Source: Mixophyes australis (Eukaryota > Chordata > Amphibia > Anura > Limnodynastidae). From it: a stretch of DNA of 64,000 nt. A program made the translations under genes and the position numbers. Location: positions 381,965,907 through 382,029,906 of the forward strand of contig JAVHZZ010000001.1 in NCBI GenBank assembly GCA_036250195.1. The letters are read 5' to 3'. The notes below the pieces were generated by a model. The model did not search any database, was not told where the DNA came from, and saw only the letters and a list, made by a program, of their open reading frames with translations. Shown piece after piece: positions 9,848 through 21,399 of this stretch (its first letter is position 1; each line of letters starts with the position of its first letter).

Positions 9848-12616
9848 ATGCCATTCTACACACGCAGTGGCAAAGAGAGAATGAGGCCTTCACCTTTGGC
9901 TATTAGTGGCAGATCCCAAAAAGTTACCCAGCCTACAATTGGTGCACAACTACTGTTACGCGTCAAAGCCGAGCTGCAAGATAACAGTGAGGCATTACAG
10001 GAGAATATTTGCTCTGATTCACAAATGACAACAATCCCTGTGGAGAGTCCATCCAACAGTGGGATGTCTAATCGTGAGCATTCTGCTGATGTGTGCCTTA
10101 ATAGCCCGAGTGTAGCCGGTGATACCCAAATTGAGGATGCCACTTTGGAATTAGAAGAGGATGAGGGGGAGATTTGTGTAGGCGACGAGGGCGCTAATGA
10201 GGATGTTAATGAGGATGAGGTTGTTTGTGTAAGTCCTGCACCAGTGGCAGCAGTTCTGGCACGTGACAAGAAAAAGGCCATAGTCATGCCTGGGCATAAA
10301 ACAAAAAAATCCACTTCTTATGTGTGGAATTATTTCTACCCAAATCCAGACAACAATTGTATAGCCATTTGTAGTGTATGTGAAGCCACAGTCAGTCGAG
10401 GGAGGGACCTTAACCATCTTGGAACCTCGTCTATGTTACGCCATTTAACGAGAGTTCATGGCAAAGTGTTGGGAAAAGCTGAAAGTTCTTCCCAAAAGAA
10501 TACAAGCACTCCCTCATCAGCTAAGACCCTCCGCTCACCGACATACCGACGGCTACAAAATACACCCACCACACCATCCTCATCAATATCCTCAGTAGCG
10601 CTCGGAGTTAGCCCGGCATCCCACTTAAGGCTGGATGACTCCGGCACTATTATTGATTCCTCTGAAGAAAGCGTTAGTCCTGCTGCTGCTGTTGCTGCTG
10701 CTGGGGGTGAATCGTCATCCCAGAGGCAGGTTAATAAAATGAGCAGTCCTACATTTCAGCAATTAACTGTGAAACAATCATTTGCGAGGGGAAGCAAATA
10801 TGACAGCAGTCACCCAGTCGCCAAGCGAATCACAGACGCCATGGCTGCAATGTTAGTGTTAGATCTGCGTCCAATCTCCACAATAAACGCAGCTGGTTTT
10901 TCACAGTTAATTGAGGTTTTGTGTCCGCGTTACAGAATTCCATCGCGACACCATTTCTCCCGTAAAGCTATTCCACAACTATACCAAAAAGTGTGTAAAA
11001 ATGTAGAGATTGCGCTGAAAAATGCCATTCTGCCCACTGTTCACTTAACCACAGATATGTGGACAAGTGGAAGTGGCCAAACCAAAGACTATATGACTGT
11101 GACAGCCCACTGGGTTGGTCATTCACCTTCACCAGCAGGAACAGCAGCAGCATGTACACCACTACGTAACATTTGTCACAGGCAGGCCACTCTTTGTATC
11201 ACCGGCTTCACTAACAGGCATACGGCTGACAATTTGTTACGCAAACTGAGAGATGTGATTGATGCATGGCTTATACCACTCGGACTCTCCCCAGGGTATG
11301 TCATTTCAGATAACGCCAACAATATAGTGCGAGCATTACAGCTGGGTGATTTCCAACATATTCCCTGTTTTGCTCACACCATCAACTTGGTGGTGCAGAG
11401 CTTCCTACGAAATAACCGTGAGGTGCAGGAGATGCTTTCGGTGGCCCGTAAAATTTCAGGCCATTTCAGGCATTCAGCCACAGCATGTAGGAGATTACAG
11501 CAGCTCCAAGAGCAGTTTAACTTGCCCTGCCACCAACTTAAGCAAGAGGTGGTAACTCGGTGGAATTCCACCCTGTACATGCTTCAGAGGATGGAGGAAC
11601 AGCGCAAAGCCATCCAAGCATATTGCACAAGTCATGACATTGGGAAAGGAGGGGGGATGTATTTCACTCTTGCACAGTGGGGAATCCTTTCAGTGCTGTG
11701 CAAGGTGCTGAAACCATTTGAAGTTGTGACATGTGAGGTCAGTGCAGACTCTGCTAGTTTGAGCCAAGTCATTCCTTTAATTAGACTATTGGAAAAGCAG
11801 CTTGAGAAAATGAAGGAGGAGCTGAAAGCAAGCAATTCAGCAAAGTATGTTGGCCTTGTCGATCAAGTACTTAATTCGCTTCACAATGATCCTCGAGTTA
11901 TTAAGATCTTGAACTCGGATCAGTACGTTTTGGCCACTGTGCTTGATCCAAGGTTTAAAACCTACATTGAGTCTTTACTTGTAAATGAGCGAGATGTGAA
12001 CTTTTGCAAGGAGCTATTGCTCAGCAAGTTGGCCGCTGAACTGGGCCTCGGCTTGACGACGTGTCCTCCTTCACTTTCTCAAGCTGTTGCTCGTAAAAAA
12101 TTAAATTTCCAAAAAAGAAGCAGGGAAGACACAGGGGGCAGACCAGAACAATTTAACATCTGGGCTGGTTTGAAGGATTTTTCAAAAAAATGTGTCACTT
12201 TGCCCATAACTCCATCCAATATGAGTATAAACATGCAAAGGATGGTGGAGGATTACTTTCAAGAGGTAGTTGATATGGAAATGTCAGACAGTCCCTTTCC
12301 TTACTGGGAAGAAAAGCAGGCCATTTGGAAACCCATGTACAAACTTGCTTTGCAATACCTAAGCTGCCCACCCTCCAGTGTGTACTCTGAACGAGTGTTC
12401 AGCACAACAGGGAACTTAGTCAGTGATCGCCGTAGAAGGTTACTTCCCAAAAATGTGGAGAAAATGATGTTTATAAAAATGAACTACATCTTCCACGAGG
12501 AAGGCCTTCACCATCCAAGACATCCAAGCACTGACTGTTCTCTAATGGCGGATTCAAGCGGCGATGAATTGATAGTCTGTGATGATGACGTACACACTGA
12601 TGAGGGTGAGGATTAA
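9848..12616 (+). CDS. hAT transposase, ZBED-type
   Basis: The frame has 922 codons. An acidic stretch (about 100-125) is followed by a BED zinc finger at about 155-205 with ligands C175, C178, H199 and H204. An RNase H-like catalytic core follows, with TTDMW (D403) and VISDNANN (D488), then IPCFAHTINLVV and a TRWNS motif. The C-terminal dimerisation domain at about 842-880 contains YSERVFSTTGNLVSDRRRRL. hAT transposases act in the nucleus, bind terminal repeats through the BED finger and cut and paste with 8-bp target duplications. The length fits an intact enzyme, or slightly short of one if the upstream leader belongs to it. No frameshift is seen. It resembles host ZBED1-like genes, but the flanking transposon structure identifies it as the mobile element's own gene. 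Confidence 0.93.
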   Translation: MPFYTRSGKERMRPSPLAISGRSQKVTQPTIGAQLLLRVKAELQDNSEALQENICSDSQMTTIPVESPSNSGMSNREHSADVCLNSPSVAGDTQIEDATLELEEDEGEICVGDEGANEDVNEDEVVCVSPAPVAAVLARDKKKAIVMPGHKTKKSTSYVWNYFYPNPDNNCIAICSVCEATVSRGRDLNHLGTSSMLRHLTRVHGKVLGKAESSSQKNTSTPSSAKTLRSPTYRRLQNTPTTPSSSISSVALGVSPASHLRLDDSGTIIDSSEESVSPAAAVAAAGGESSSQRQVNKMSSPTFQQLTVKQSFARGSKYDSSHPVAKRITDAMAAMLVLDLRPISTINAAGFSQLIEVLCPRYRIPSRHHFSRKAIPQLYQKVCKNVEIALKNAILPTVHLTTDMWTSGSGQTKDYMTVTAHWVGHSPSPAGTAAACTPLRNICHRQATLCITGFTNRHTADNLLRKLRDVIDAWLIPLGLSPGYVISDNANNIVRALQLGDFQHIPCFAHTINLVVQSFLRNNREVQEMLSVARKISGHFRHSATACRRLQQLQEQFNLPCHQLKQEVVTRWNSTLYMLQRMEEQRKAIQAYCTSHDIGKGGGMYFTLAQWGILSVLCKVLKPFEVVTCEVSADSASLSQVIPLIRLLEKQLEKMKEELKASNSAKYVGLVDQVLNSLHNDPRVIKILNSDQYVLATVLDPRFKTYIESLLVNERDVNFCKELLLSKLAAELGLGLTTCPPSLSQAVARKKLNFQKRSREDTGGRPEQFNIWAGLKDFSKKCVTLPITPSNMSINMQRMVEDYFQEVVDMEMSDSPFPYWEEKQAIWKPMYKLALQYLSCPPSSVYSERVFSTTGNLVSDRRRRLLPKNVEKMMFIKMNYIFHEEGLHHPRHPSTDCSLMADSSGDELIVCDDDVHTDEGED

Positions 12617-12786
12617 GCTGAAGATGATGCCGATAACATCTTTTTAAAACTTTCTATGTAAGTGTAGGGTGCAATCTACCCCCAAAGAGGAAAGGGACTT
12701 GTGGCATTTCCATATCACATACCATCTTGAAAGGCTGCTGTTAGGGCAATTTATCCTTAAGGGTAGGGTGTCATAGACAGTTACCC

Positions 12787-13215
12787 TAAACTGGCTTTGT
12801 CCATTTTTCATAATATTGTACAGTCTATAATGGCTGAATTTTTGGGTATTTTATACAAGTGGAGGGGGGCCTAGAGAGACAGAAACCAAACTGGCTTTTT
12901 CCATGTCAATTAATATTGTACAGTCTATAATGGCTGAATTTTTTGGTATTTTATACAAGTGGAGGGGGGCCTAGAGAGACAGAGTGACCCCAAACTGTCT
13001 TTCTCCATGTAAATTAATATTGTACAGTCTATAATGGCTGAATTTTTTAGTATTTTATACAAGTGGAGGGGGGCCTAGAGAGACAGAAACCAAACTGGCT
13101 TTCTCCATGTCAATTAATATTGTACAGTCTATAATGGCTGAATTTTTTGGTATTTTATACAAGTGGAGGGGGGCCTTGAGAGACAGAAACCAAACTGGCT
13201 TTTTCCATTTCTTTA
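12787..13215 (+). repeat. Tandem array, ~100-bp unit, 3' of hAT transposase
   Basis: Four units and part of a fifth begin with AAACTGGCTTTNTCCAT near 12787, 12887, 12990, 13089 and 13189. Each contains ATATTGTACAGTCTATAATG and GTGGAGGGGGGCCTAGAGAG. The sequence is unrelated to the 100-bp array upstream of the gene, so the transposon carries two different arrays of similar period. Confidence 0.9.
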
Positions 13216-13439
13216 CATATTTAACTATAAGTGTAGGGTGTAATATACATTCAAAGACGATGGCTGCATTGCCAATATGCATAGATGGAGAGATAGACAA
13301 TCTGTTTTGTGTGTAGAATAGGCCTACCAACGAAGAATTAAACTGTTTTTTTGGATGATTTATTACCTCAACAATTAGATTACTTGTCTCTAAAACAGTT
13401 GGAGCACTAAATTGGGTTAATTTAGGCCCAAAAACATGG

Positions 13440-13595
13440 ATTTTCCCAAAAAATAGCAAAACAAAACCAAACAAAACCAAAACCAAAACCAAAACACGCA
13501 ATGGCGGTTTTGCAAAACCAAAACCAAAACACGACGGTAATCCAGATCCAAAACCAAATCCAAAACCAAAACACGGGGGTCAGTGACCATCTCTA
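13440..13595 (+). repeat. hAT subterminal (CCAAAA)n-like region and right terminus
   Basis: Repeated CCAAAACCAAAA and CCAAAACAC motifs run up to the terminal CCATCTCTA. The other hAT copy shows the same composition inside its left end (GTTTTGG, GGTTTTGGATT at 634-760). Short iterated subterminal motifs are typical hAT transposase binding sites; binding here is inferred. Confidence 0.65.
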
Positions 13596-14400
13596 GATTC
13601 ATCAGAGAAAATTACTTTACCCCAGTCCTCTGCAATCAAATCCCTGTACCTTTTGCAGAATATCAGTCTGTCCCTGATGTTTTTCTTGGAGATAAGTGGC
13701 TTCTTTGCTGGCCTTTTTGACACCAGGCCATCTCCAAATGTCTTTGCCTCACTGTGCATGTAGATGCACTTACACCTGCCTGTTACCATTCGTAAGCAAG
13801 CTCTGTACTGTTAGTTCTATGATCCTGCAGCTGAATCAACTTTAGGAGATGGTCCTGGAGCTTGCTGGACGTTCTTGGGTGCCCTGAACCTTTCTCCTTG
13901 AAGTTCTTGATGATCCGATAAATGGTTGATTTAGGTGCAGTCTTAGTAGCAACAGTATCCTTGCTTGTTAAACCCTTTTTGTGCAAAGCAATGGTGACTG
14001 CACATGTTTCCTTGCAGATAACCATGGTTAACAGAGAAAGAACAATGATTTCAAACACCACTCTCCTCTTAAAGCTTCTAGTCTGTTATTCTAACTCAAT
14101 CAGCATGACAGAGTGATCTCTAGCCTTGTCCTCATCAACACTCCCACCTGTGTTAACAAGAGAATCATTGACCTGATGTCAGCTGGTCCTTTTGTGGCAG
14201 GGCTAAAATGCAGTGGAAATGTTGTTTTGGGGATAAAGTTCATTGTCATGGCAAAGAGGGACTTTGAAATTAATTGCAATTCATCTGATCACTCTTCATT
14301 CTGGAGTATATTCAAATTGCCATCATAAAAACTGAGGCAGCAAAGTTTGTGAATAATAATTTTTGTGTCATTCTCAAAACTTTTGCCCATGACTGCACAT
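13596..14400 (-). mobile_element. Tc1-like transposon, 5' half
   Basis: The minus strand encodes a Tc1 helix-turn-helix segment (KGLTSKDTVATKTAPKSTIY) and, at 13789-13596, a catalytic segment with VSKRPAKKPLISKKNIRDR and IAEDWGKVIFSDES. A Tc1-type terminus, GTCATGGGCAAAAGTTTTGA in reverse, lies near 14396. Translation stops matching exactly at the hAT end at 13595. The rest of the Tc1 is not found on the far side of the hAT. The copy is frameshifted near 13785 and inactive. Confidence 0.8.
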
Positions 14401-15162
14401 ACTAGCTGTGGATTAGTGTTCCCAATATTGGGTTCTTAAAGTAACATGAGCTTCAGCTGCATCTGTTTTACTAGTAATAGGTACATTGTTTGCTACTTAT
14501 GGAATCCCAGTAAAGATAAAGACAGATATTGCACCACTATTTCAAAGTAGTGAGTTCAGCAAATTCATGAAGCATTTTGGAACTTAACATCAGAGGATAA
14601 ATTGGGGAAATGGATACATATTTGTTAAGTCTCACAACTCCACCTAAACAGTTAATGAATCAGTTTCTCAGTCAATATATGTTAATGCCACATTTTATGA
14701 CTTCCTCAAACATTATTGTTAAAGAAAAGTCATTAGGTTCATGCTTCCTGAATACTGGTTGACTTTCATAGCAATATGGACTCTAAAAAAAACTAGAGAA
14801 CATGCAGTTCAGAAAAGCAGACCCAATGTGTCTGACTTGCAAGAAGTGTTGTTGTAATACAAAAGGTAATGCATAAAGTCTTCATTGTCTTCCATCTGAG
14901 TCTAATTACTGTAATAAAGTACAAATGAAAAGAACAATGATTGTTACTGGACATGAGAAACATGCTGAGACAACTAATGTTTCAAGAAAATATTTCCTTC
15001 TCTTCCATTTGAGACAGCAACTTCAGAGGATGTCACCTCACCAAGAGTATCATCAACAAGTGGTCATAACAATTTGACATGTCCTATGGGTAAAGCACAA
15101 TATACAAGGACAAAATGAGGTCACACTAGAAAGACTTACTGAGAAATTATTATTGAGAATAT
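14400..15162. other. Unassigned AT-rich DNA
   Basis: Inspected on both strands; no gene, RNA gene or repeat structure is recognised. Confidence 0.4.
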
Positions 15163-15165
15163 AAT

Positions 15166-15985
15166 GGGTCTAATTCATCCTCGGACATAAGTTCCATTTC
15201 GTGAAAATATTTTGCATAAAATTGCTCTGTTCATGCTCAGAAACTGACTATACACTAGTGAACGCAAGTGCATGCAATTTAAGTTCAAACACAAATTACA
15301 CTTCCCACAGCCTGCGATTTGAAGAGCGGAATGGAGAAGCAAAGGGTGTATGAGCATTGACAATGCACAGTAAGGGCCTGTCAAGAACGAGCACTCACAC
15401 ATTCATCCGATTCAAACTCGCTTCTCTGAGGTACATGATTTTTAGCCGTATCACTTGTACCAGCTAATGGGCAGGTGTAAATGCCGATTGATAGTGATGC
15501 TGCACTCGTATGCATGTCAGAACTTTTGTATGCAAATAAGACAAATTGTAAAAATCATCATCATCATCAACATTTATTTATATAGCACCAGCAAGTTCCG
15601 TAGCGCTTTACAAATGCATTTTATGTGCAGTAAATAATAAGAACATCCTGACATATGTATTTCAAGTTAATAAAATTATAAAAAAAACAAAATTAAATTT
15701 ATTTTTATTAACATCAATAGTGTTAAGTGTTTTTAATGTGTTTAATACTTTTTCCATATTTTCTGATGGGACTTGATATTGCATACATGCATTGAGCGTA
15801 ATTTGCAGTATGTTCTGCCAATGTATATATGGCAAGTACTGTATAGTCAGAACATACTGTATTCAAATTTAAACATTTCTTGAGATCCTCTTGCATTTGA
15901 AACAAGGCATACCTGCTGGCAACTTCTATCAAATTTTAAAACATGCAAATAACATTCACTTTGTGTTCCTTGATGAATCAGGTCC
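15166..15985. mobile_element. Small DNA transposon/MITE, 3-bp TSD type
   Basis: The ends are GGGTCTAATTCATCC and, in reverse, GGACCTGATTCATCAAGG. They are flanked by AAT (15163-15165 and 15986-15988). The terminal motif matches the GGGCCTGATTCATTAAGG ends of the MITEs at 29.1 and 61.4 kb. Internal sequence near the left end matches 49.19-49.34 kb in inverted orientation, so this family has at least one more copy in the window. There is no transposase frame. The 3-bp AT-rich duplication would suit a Harbinger-like mobilising enzyme, but that is inference. Confidence 0.65.
15552..15615 (+). repeat. Interspersed LINE/SINE tail motif
   Basis: (ATC)n leads into TTATTTATATAGCACCAGCA, then TTCCGTAGCGCTTTACA. 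The same tail (GGCGCCACAAGAGTTCCGCA, then GCGCCGTACA) ends the minus-strand LINE at 45.66 kb. It is a shared 3'-tail module lying inside the 15.2-16.0 kb element. Confidence 0.6.
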
Positions 15986-15989
15986 AATG

Positions 15990-18150
15990 TGTCTATGCAT
16001 CTAATATTACATTGTTTGTATTTTGTGCAGTATACTGTGGCAAGTAGTAGCTTGACTCCATAACATTAACCCGTAAATACATTTTTTTATTATACTTCTT
16101 ACATTCTCGAGCAGAACCATCTTGAGATTACTTGACTTGAACACTTTGGAGGGTATTTAAAACATGCAACATAGCCTAAATCCAGCAAAAAAAAATCCCC
16201 TTTAGTGATGCCATCATCCTCGATTTTGACTGACACACATAGATTTACTCCAAAGCACAGATGTTGGCATTTGCACTGAATAGTGGATGGAGTTGGACAG
16301 AGTGCATTTCTTTCTAAGTGTGGACTATGCATACATGTTAGCTCAGTTTTGTGGACCCCAGTAAAAATAAAACTTTGTGTTACAGAGCAAGACTACTATA
16401 ATGAGATGAGGGTGGGGGGGGTTGCACATTGATTGATTTGCATATCAATTCTGGCAAATTTATACAAATAGAATTTCTTGGGTTTCATATATCTATTACA
16501 GTTGTACAGTTCATGTTGTAGATTCATGTTGTAAACTGTTGTAATAGCTCCATTCTCAAAAACTATGATTTCTTCAACTCTTAGATACTTACAGTATGCT
16601 GTAAAAGTCCCGCCCCCTCCCCTTCTTTAATGTCAACTCTTATAAGACAATATGTGTCTCTGCACCAACCTAAAAATAAAGAGCAGCATAGCTTCACTGG
16701 TCGATAACACTCAATTATAAAAACGAAACAAATATGAATGAAGGTGAGGGATTAGGACTGTGCTGTCCTCATTATTTAAACTCAAGGATCTGAAACTGTA
16801 TGTCAATCAAGACCATACATGTTTCAGTACCAGGGCCAAAGTATAATTTTAGACATGTAAAATGCTAATGAAAAATATATCTAATCCTTTCCTACCACAC
16901 TAATATTAAGTTAAAACGATACAAGAAATGAAATGCATTGATTTACAGAAAATTTCCATAGTAGGCTTGACTTATGTCAAGCATTTGGTACAAATACATA
17001 TTTAGTGCATCTGGATTTGATGTTTATAATTGGTGATCCTTACTGAAGCATGTTGAGATTTTCTTTTTGACATAAGTGAATATGAAAAACTTTCCTCATT
17101 AAGGAACTTTCTTTAAAGCTTTTGTCCAGAGGATAAAGTAATACAACACTATTGAAGATTAATTTGATTGAAGATAATTTTACAAGTAGATATAGTGAGA
17201 TATATTATTTTTTCATACCACAAAACCATTACAATTTACTTTCTAGTTTACTTGGCATATTTAGTAATGAAAATGAAAACACTAATTAGTGAGAAATAGC
17301 AATTCTCATGTACTAAGTATATTATTATAAGCAGAAACTGCAATATGCAAATTGATATACAGGATTCAATGATCTGTACCCTTATTTCATAAATATAGAG
17401 CATCAAATTTATTTAATATTTAATATGATAAATGAATCAATGCCACAATTGTTAAATAATTTTTAAATAATATTTTGATATACATATCTTAATACATTAA
17501 ATACTATTATCCTATAGAAGATTATAAATGCATCAGTAGTATTTATTATGAAAATGCTAATGCAAGGTTTCAAAATGTATATGCTATTTGATTAAAGAAC
17601 TCCGGTCCAAAACTAGGATATTGTGGCTGAAGAAAAATTAGTTTATAAATAATGATTTTTCAGATATAAAAGAAATAATATTCCAATATATATGAAACGT
17701 GGTAGATATAAAGAATAGTGCACATTTTTGAATTTGAGTAGACAAAGTCAATATGGCATGATCCAACACATGTTCTCCCTACTGTTGTGACACTCATTTA
17801 AATTAACCCTGCTCATTCCGTTCTCAGGATTTTTTAAAGTCTGTGTTATTCATATTTCATTGCAAACTTAATGAAGATCTTTTATGTTCCACTGTTTTCC
17901 ATTTAGAAAAAATACAATAGTAATTACTAATTTTGTGGTGGAAAGTTTTAATTTTAACTTTTGGGAAATTGAACAGAGGTCTAAAAATTTACAACCAACT
18001 AATATTATTGCTACATTTTTCTGTTGCATTTGTATTTTGTTTTGTTTTTTACTGCTACCTATTTCTTTACTTTGGTGAATCAGGAGAATTCACTCCCACT
18101 TTAGACTTATTTAAACCATGAACTTCCTCCTCTCTGCATCAACTTTAGGT
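15990..18150. other. Unassigned AT-rich DNA
   Basis: Low GC, many short random frames, no recognisable coding or repeat structure. The frames at 16.1 and 17.9-18.1 kb lack family motifs and are taken as chance. Confidence 0.4.
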
Positions 18151-18154
18151 TATA

Positions 18155-20300
18155 TATTATAGCAAAGAGGGTTATTTGCCACACCTCTCCTGCATAGGGA
18201 CAAGTGAGGTCCCTGGAAGTCTTAAGGTACACCCTGCAGAAAGTGTTAAGCTCTTTCAGACCAAGAACACTAGGTTTAATACACAGACATGGAGAATAGG
18301 GTCTAACGAAATAATTAGACCACAGGGAGGATCATATTTAAACCTGTCTTTTCAGTTCTAAGGGCTGAGTGATGCTGAAAAGGTCAGTCAGTGGCTAGAG
18401 AGCTGGATTGTGTTAGTTAGCATAATGTTCACAAGGATAAGGAGATATATGTAACTTTGTGCTGTTTACTGGTGTTATCCTGATGAAGGTATGCTGTTTA
18501 TTATGAAGGAACAATTAAATTTCTTTTTTCAGCAAGAAGTTGTATGTGACTGATGACTGTGTGTGCATTACCTAAGGGTGCCTGTGCCACAAGTGGTGTC
18601 ATCATGGGATCGTACAGGACAGCCAAGGCACAGCTGTTCATTTAGCCAACCGGATGTAATGGTTGTGAGTGTAATGCGATAAATACCACTATCACATACC
18701 TGACTGTTTAAAAGCTGTCAGATACAGTGGGAAGAGTTAAGTTTTACAGAAAAAGCAAAATATTTTGTTTGTGATGAGACAGTAAAAGGACCAATATTAC
18801 TGTGAACTGTTCAGCACCTGTTTTGCTTTGCGAAGAAAACAAAAGGTTTAAAATATTGCTGGTCATTGTCATGTTGTACCTTGGTTATTCACTGAGCTGT
18901 GAGTTGGGTGTGGTCCATAGAAAAACCTTGTGCACAGAAGTTGCTGTTTGCCTGTGTGGGAAACTAAAGCACTTCTGTGTTTTGCTAATTACCTTTGGAA
19001 AGTGCTGGATATATGTAAAGATCAAGTTTTATGTTTAAAGTCTGCAATAGAACAAATAATAAATTTCTACTAGCACAAATTTTCTTTACTTCAGCCAAAA
19101 TGGTCAAGAGAAAAAATAAAATATGCCAAAAAGAAAGTTTACAAACAGGTGTGTCTTAATTTCAGTGCTAGCAGCAAAGTTTGGAAAACCTGCATGTGTG
19201 TTTGTGGATTGGAGATGAAGTTTGAAAAACTCATGCTCTCTGAACAAACCTGGTGTTACCTGGGTCAGATTATATAGCCAGGGAAGAGTATGATTGCATG
19301 GTGAATACTTTTAAAGAAGAAAACAGCTGTCTTGTAAAACAAATATGAAATTTAAAGCAACAATGCGATAAAAAGATAAAAGTCCAAGAAACTGTTTCAG
19401 AGTATTTAATAAATGAGTTTCATGCATTGCAAGAGTTGTATGAAGAAGAAAAAACAATGGGAGCTCTTAAATAGCAAAGATAGACTTGCAAGAAATTGCT
19501 GTGCTGAGACAGAAACTTGTAATGGTTTAGCAAGAGGTGCACGCCTTAAGAAAATCTGTAAAAGAATATGTGGAGTATAAGTTAGAGAGGCTTCAACTGA
19601 CTGAAATGCATGAAAAGCTAGAATGATTGCTTCATGAAAAAAAGACTTGTTTTCTTTAGTATGCCGTGGAACGTGACCAAACTGTGGCCTTGGCATCCTT
19701 TCCGAGGGGCTTAGTAACCAGCTCTGTACTGGCTGGAGTCAAGGTCTTGAGGTTGCCCAGAGTTGAAGTGCGCTGCATACATGGGTAACCACGAGGTTAA
19801 AAAGGACTCTTTTGTCTATTGGATACAAAGGCCAAACCATAGAGGTAATGTCAACATGGCAAGCTGTATGTCATCAAATGTTGTCAAAGTTAATTTGCTG
19901 TTTTGAATTGCTGCTGTGAAGGGAAAGACAAGAGAACAAGAGAACATGTCTAGGAATCTACTTAACCATGAAAAGGTTCTGTAGGGCTTGTACCGGTTGT
20001 CAGAAAACCCATCACATTGACACAGGGCAGCTGCAAATGAAAAAGGCTCATAGGCATCCTATCAAAAACATAAGGGACTATGAGGAGAGAGAGAGAAAGA
20101 GAGAGAGACTGTTTAAGAACATTGTTTTCAAGTTGGAAGAGGAAAAGGGCCCCATACATGCTCTGATAGATGTGGTTGAGAGGATGCTTGAAATGGTAAC
20201 GGAGGCTCTCTTTCAAAGAGATGAGCTCTGTGTCTGCATCACTAAGGTTGGCATCGCTAAGGGGAGGTGTATGTAACAGAGAGGCCTATTTGCCATATGT
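18155..20300 (+). mobile_element. Decayed LTR retrotransposon, Ty3/gypsy-like
   Basis: The LTR start (about 18155, AGCAAAGAGGGTTATTTGCCA) recurs at about 20270 (AACAGAGAGGCCTATTTGCCA). The second copy is preceded by a purine tract AAGGGGAGGTG at about 20257, where a polypurine tract should be. Internal DNA encodes coiled-coil-like gag traces, a protease-region phrase LPRVEVRCIHG (about 19750) and an integrase zinc-finger phrase FCRACTGCQKTHHI (about 19975). All frames are broken and much of pol is missing. The right copy of the repeat ends within tens of bases at the Tc1 relic. Confidence 0.6.
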
Positions 20301-21355
20301 TTCCTTCATAAGGACCAGACCTGTGAAGGTGTCCTGCGGTATCTGGCCCCAAAACGTTATCAGCAAATCCTTTAAGTCCTGTATACTACAAAATGGGGTC
20401 TCCATCTCTCTAACATATTTCTCCAGCAGTTCACACAGATAATCCATCAGACTTAGATCTGGGAAATTTGGAGGCCAAGTCAACACAATAAACTCTATGT
20501 TCCTCAAATCATTCCTGACCAATTTTTGCAGAATGGCAGGGTGCATTATACTGCTGAAATAGGCCAGTGCCTTCAGGGATTAGTGTTGCCATTAAAGGGT
20601 GTACTTGGTCTGCAACAATGGTTAGCTAGGTGATACATGTCAAAGTAATAACCACATGAATGCCAGGACTCCCAGCAGAACATTGGCCAGAACATCACAC
20701 TGCCTCCCTGGCTTGCTTTCTTCCCATAGTGCATCCTGGTGCAATCTCTTCCACTGGTAAACGACACACATGAGCCCACCGTCCACATGATGTAAAATAA
20801 AATGTGATTAGTCAGACTATGCCACCTTATTCTATTCCTCCATGGTCCCGTTTTGGCGCTTATGTGCCCATTGTAGGCACTTAATTTGGTAGACAGGGTT
20901 TAGCATAGACACTTTGCGCAGCCCCATATGCAATAAGCTGTGATGCACTGCGTGTTCAGTCACCTTTCAATCATAGCCAACATTAACTTTTTCAGAAACT
21001 TGTGCTACAGTAGATCTGCTGTGGGATTGGACCAGACAGGCAAGACTTCACTCCCCATGTGCATCTAGGATCCATGGGCACCCATGACACTGTTGCTGTT
21101 TCACCGGTTGTCCTTTTGTGGCCACTTTTGGTAGGTATTAACCCCAGCATATCAGTAACACCCCACAAGACCTTCCATTTTGGAGATGATGCTCTGACGC
21201 AGTCATCAAGCCATCACAATTCGGCCCTTATAAAAGTTGCCCAGATCCTTATACTTGCGCCTGCTTCCAACGATTCAATGGTTGACTGTCCACCCTTTGA
21301 CAGGTGTCATTAACAACATAATCATTGCTGTTCACTTCACTTGTCAGTGGTTTCA
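20290..21355 (-). mobile_element. Tc1-like transposon relic
   Basis: On the minus strand the region encodes a degraded Tc1 transposase. It contains GSVMFWPMFCWESW and, toward the C terminus, LTWPPNFPDLSLMDYLCELL with FCSIQDLKDLLITFWGQIPQ. The DDE-family order is right but stops and frameshifts separate the pieces (20788-20573, 20546-20286). Upstream text matches the 5' part of the same vertebrate Tc1 family, including GGCCGAATTGTGATGGCTTG in reverse near 21220. The outer end is CACTTGTCAGTGGTTTCAATG at 21338-21358, followed by (GA)n. Confidence 0.8.
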
Positions 21356-21356
21356 A

Positions 21357-21397
21357 TGAGAGAGAGAGAGAAAGAGAGAGAAAGAAAGAGAGAGAGA
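21357..21397. repeat. (GA)n microsatellite
   Basis: GAGA/AAAG run directly adjoining the Tc1 relic's outer end. A shorter GAGAGAAAGAGAG run lies at 20090-20108. Confidence 0.8.
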
Positions 21398-21399
21398 AT

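Larger units (their letters stand above)
8618..13595 (+). mobile_element. hAT DNA transposon with near-intact transposase (copy 2)
   Basis: This is the same family as the 602-4887 element. It has the same TCTCGCGATACT/TATAAATAC promoter pair, a homologous transposase and the same GTTTTGG-rich subterminal zone at the 3' side. The right end is clear (reverse of CCATCTCTA at 13595). The left terminal TAGAGATG is not recognisable: similarity to copy 1 begins near CTCGG at 8618, so the left end is truncated or decayed and no 8-bp duplication is seen. The parts in order are promoter, seven 100-bp repeats, leader frame, 922-codon transposase frame, a second tandem array and the subterminal repeats. 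Confidence 0.85.

Noticed and set aside
9856..10314. 152-codon frame antisense to the hAT transposase
   Set aside because: Shadow of the transposase in another frame; Ser/Thr-rich composition mirrors the acidic codons of the sense strand.
13440..13580. Telomere-like (TTTTGG)n sequence
   Set aside because: Irregular, confined to hAT subterminal regions and present in both hAT copies; it is a transposon end, not telomeric DNA.
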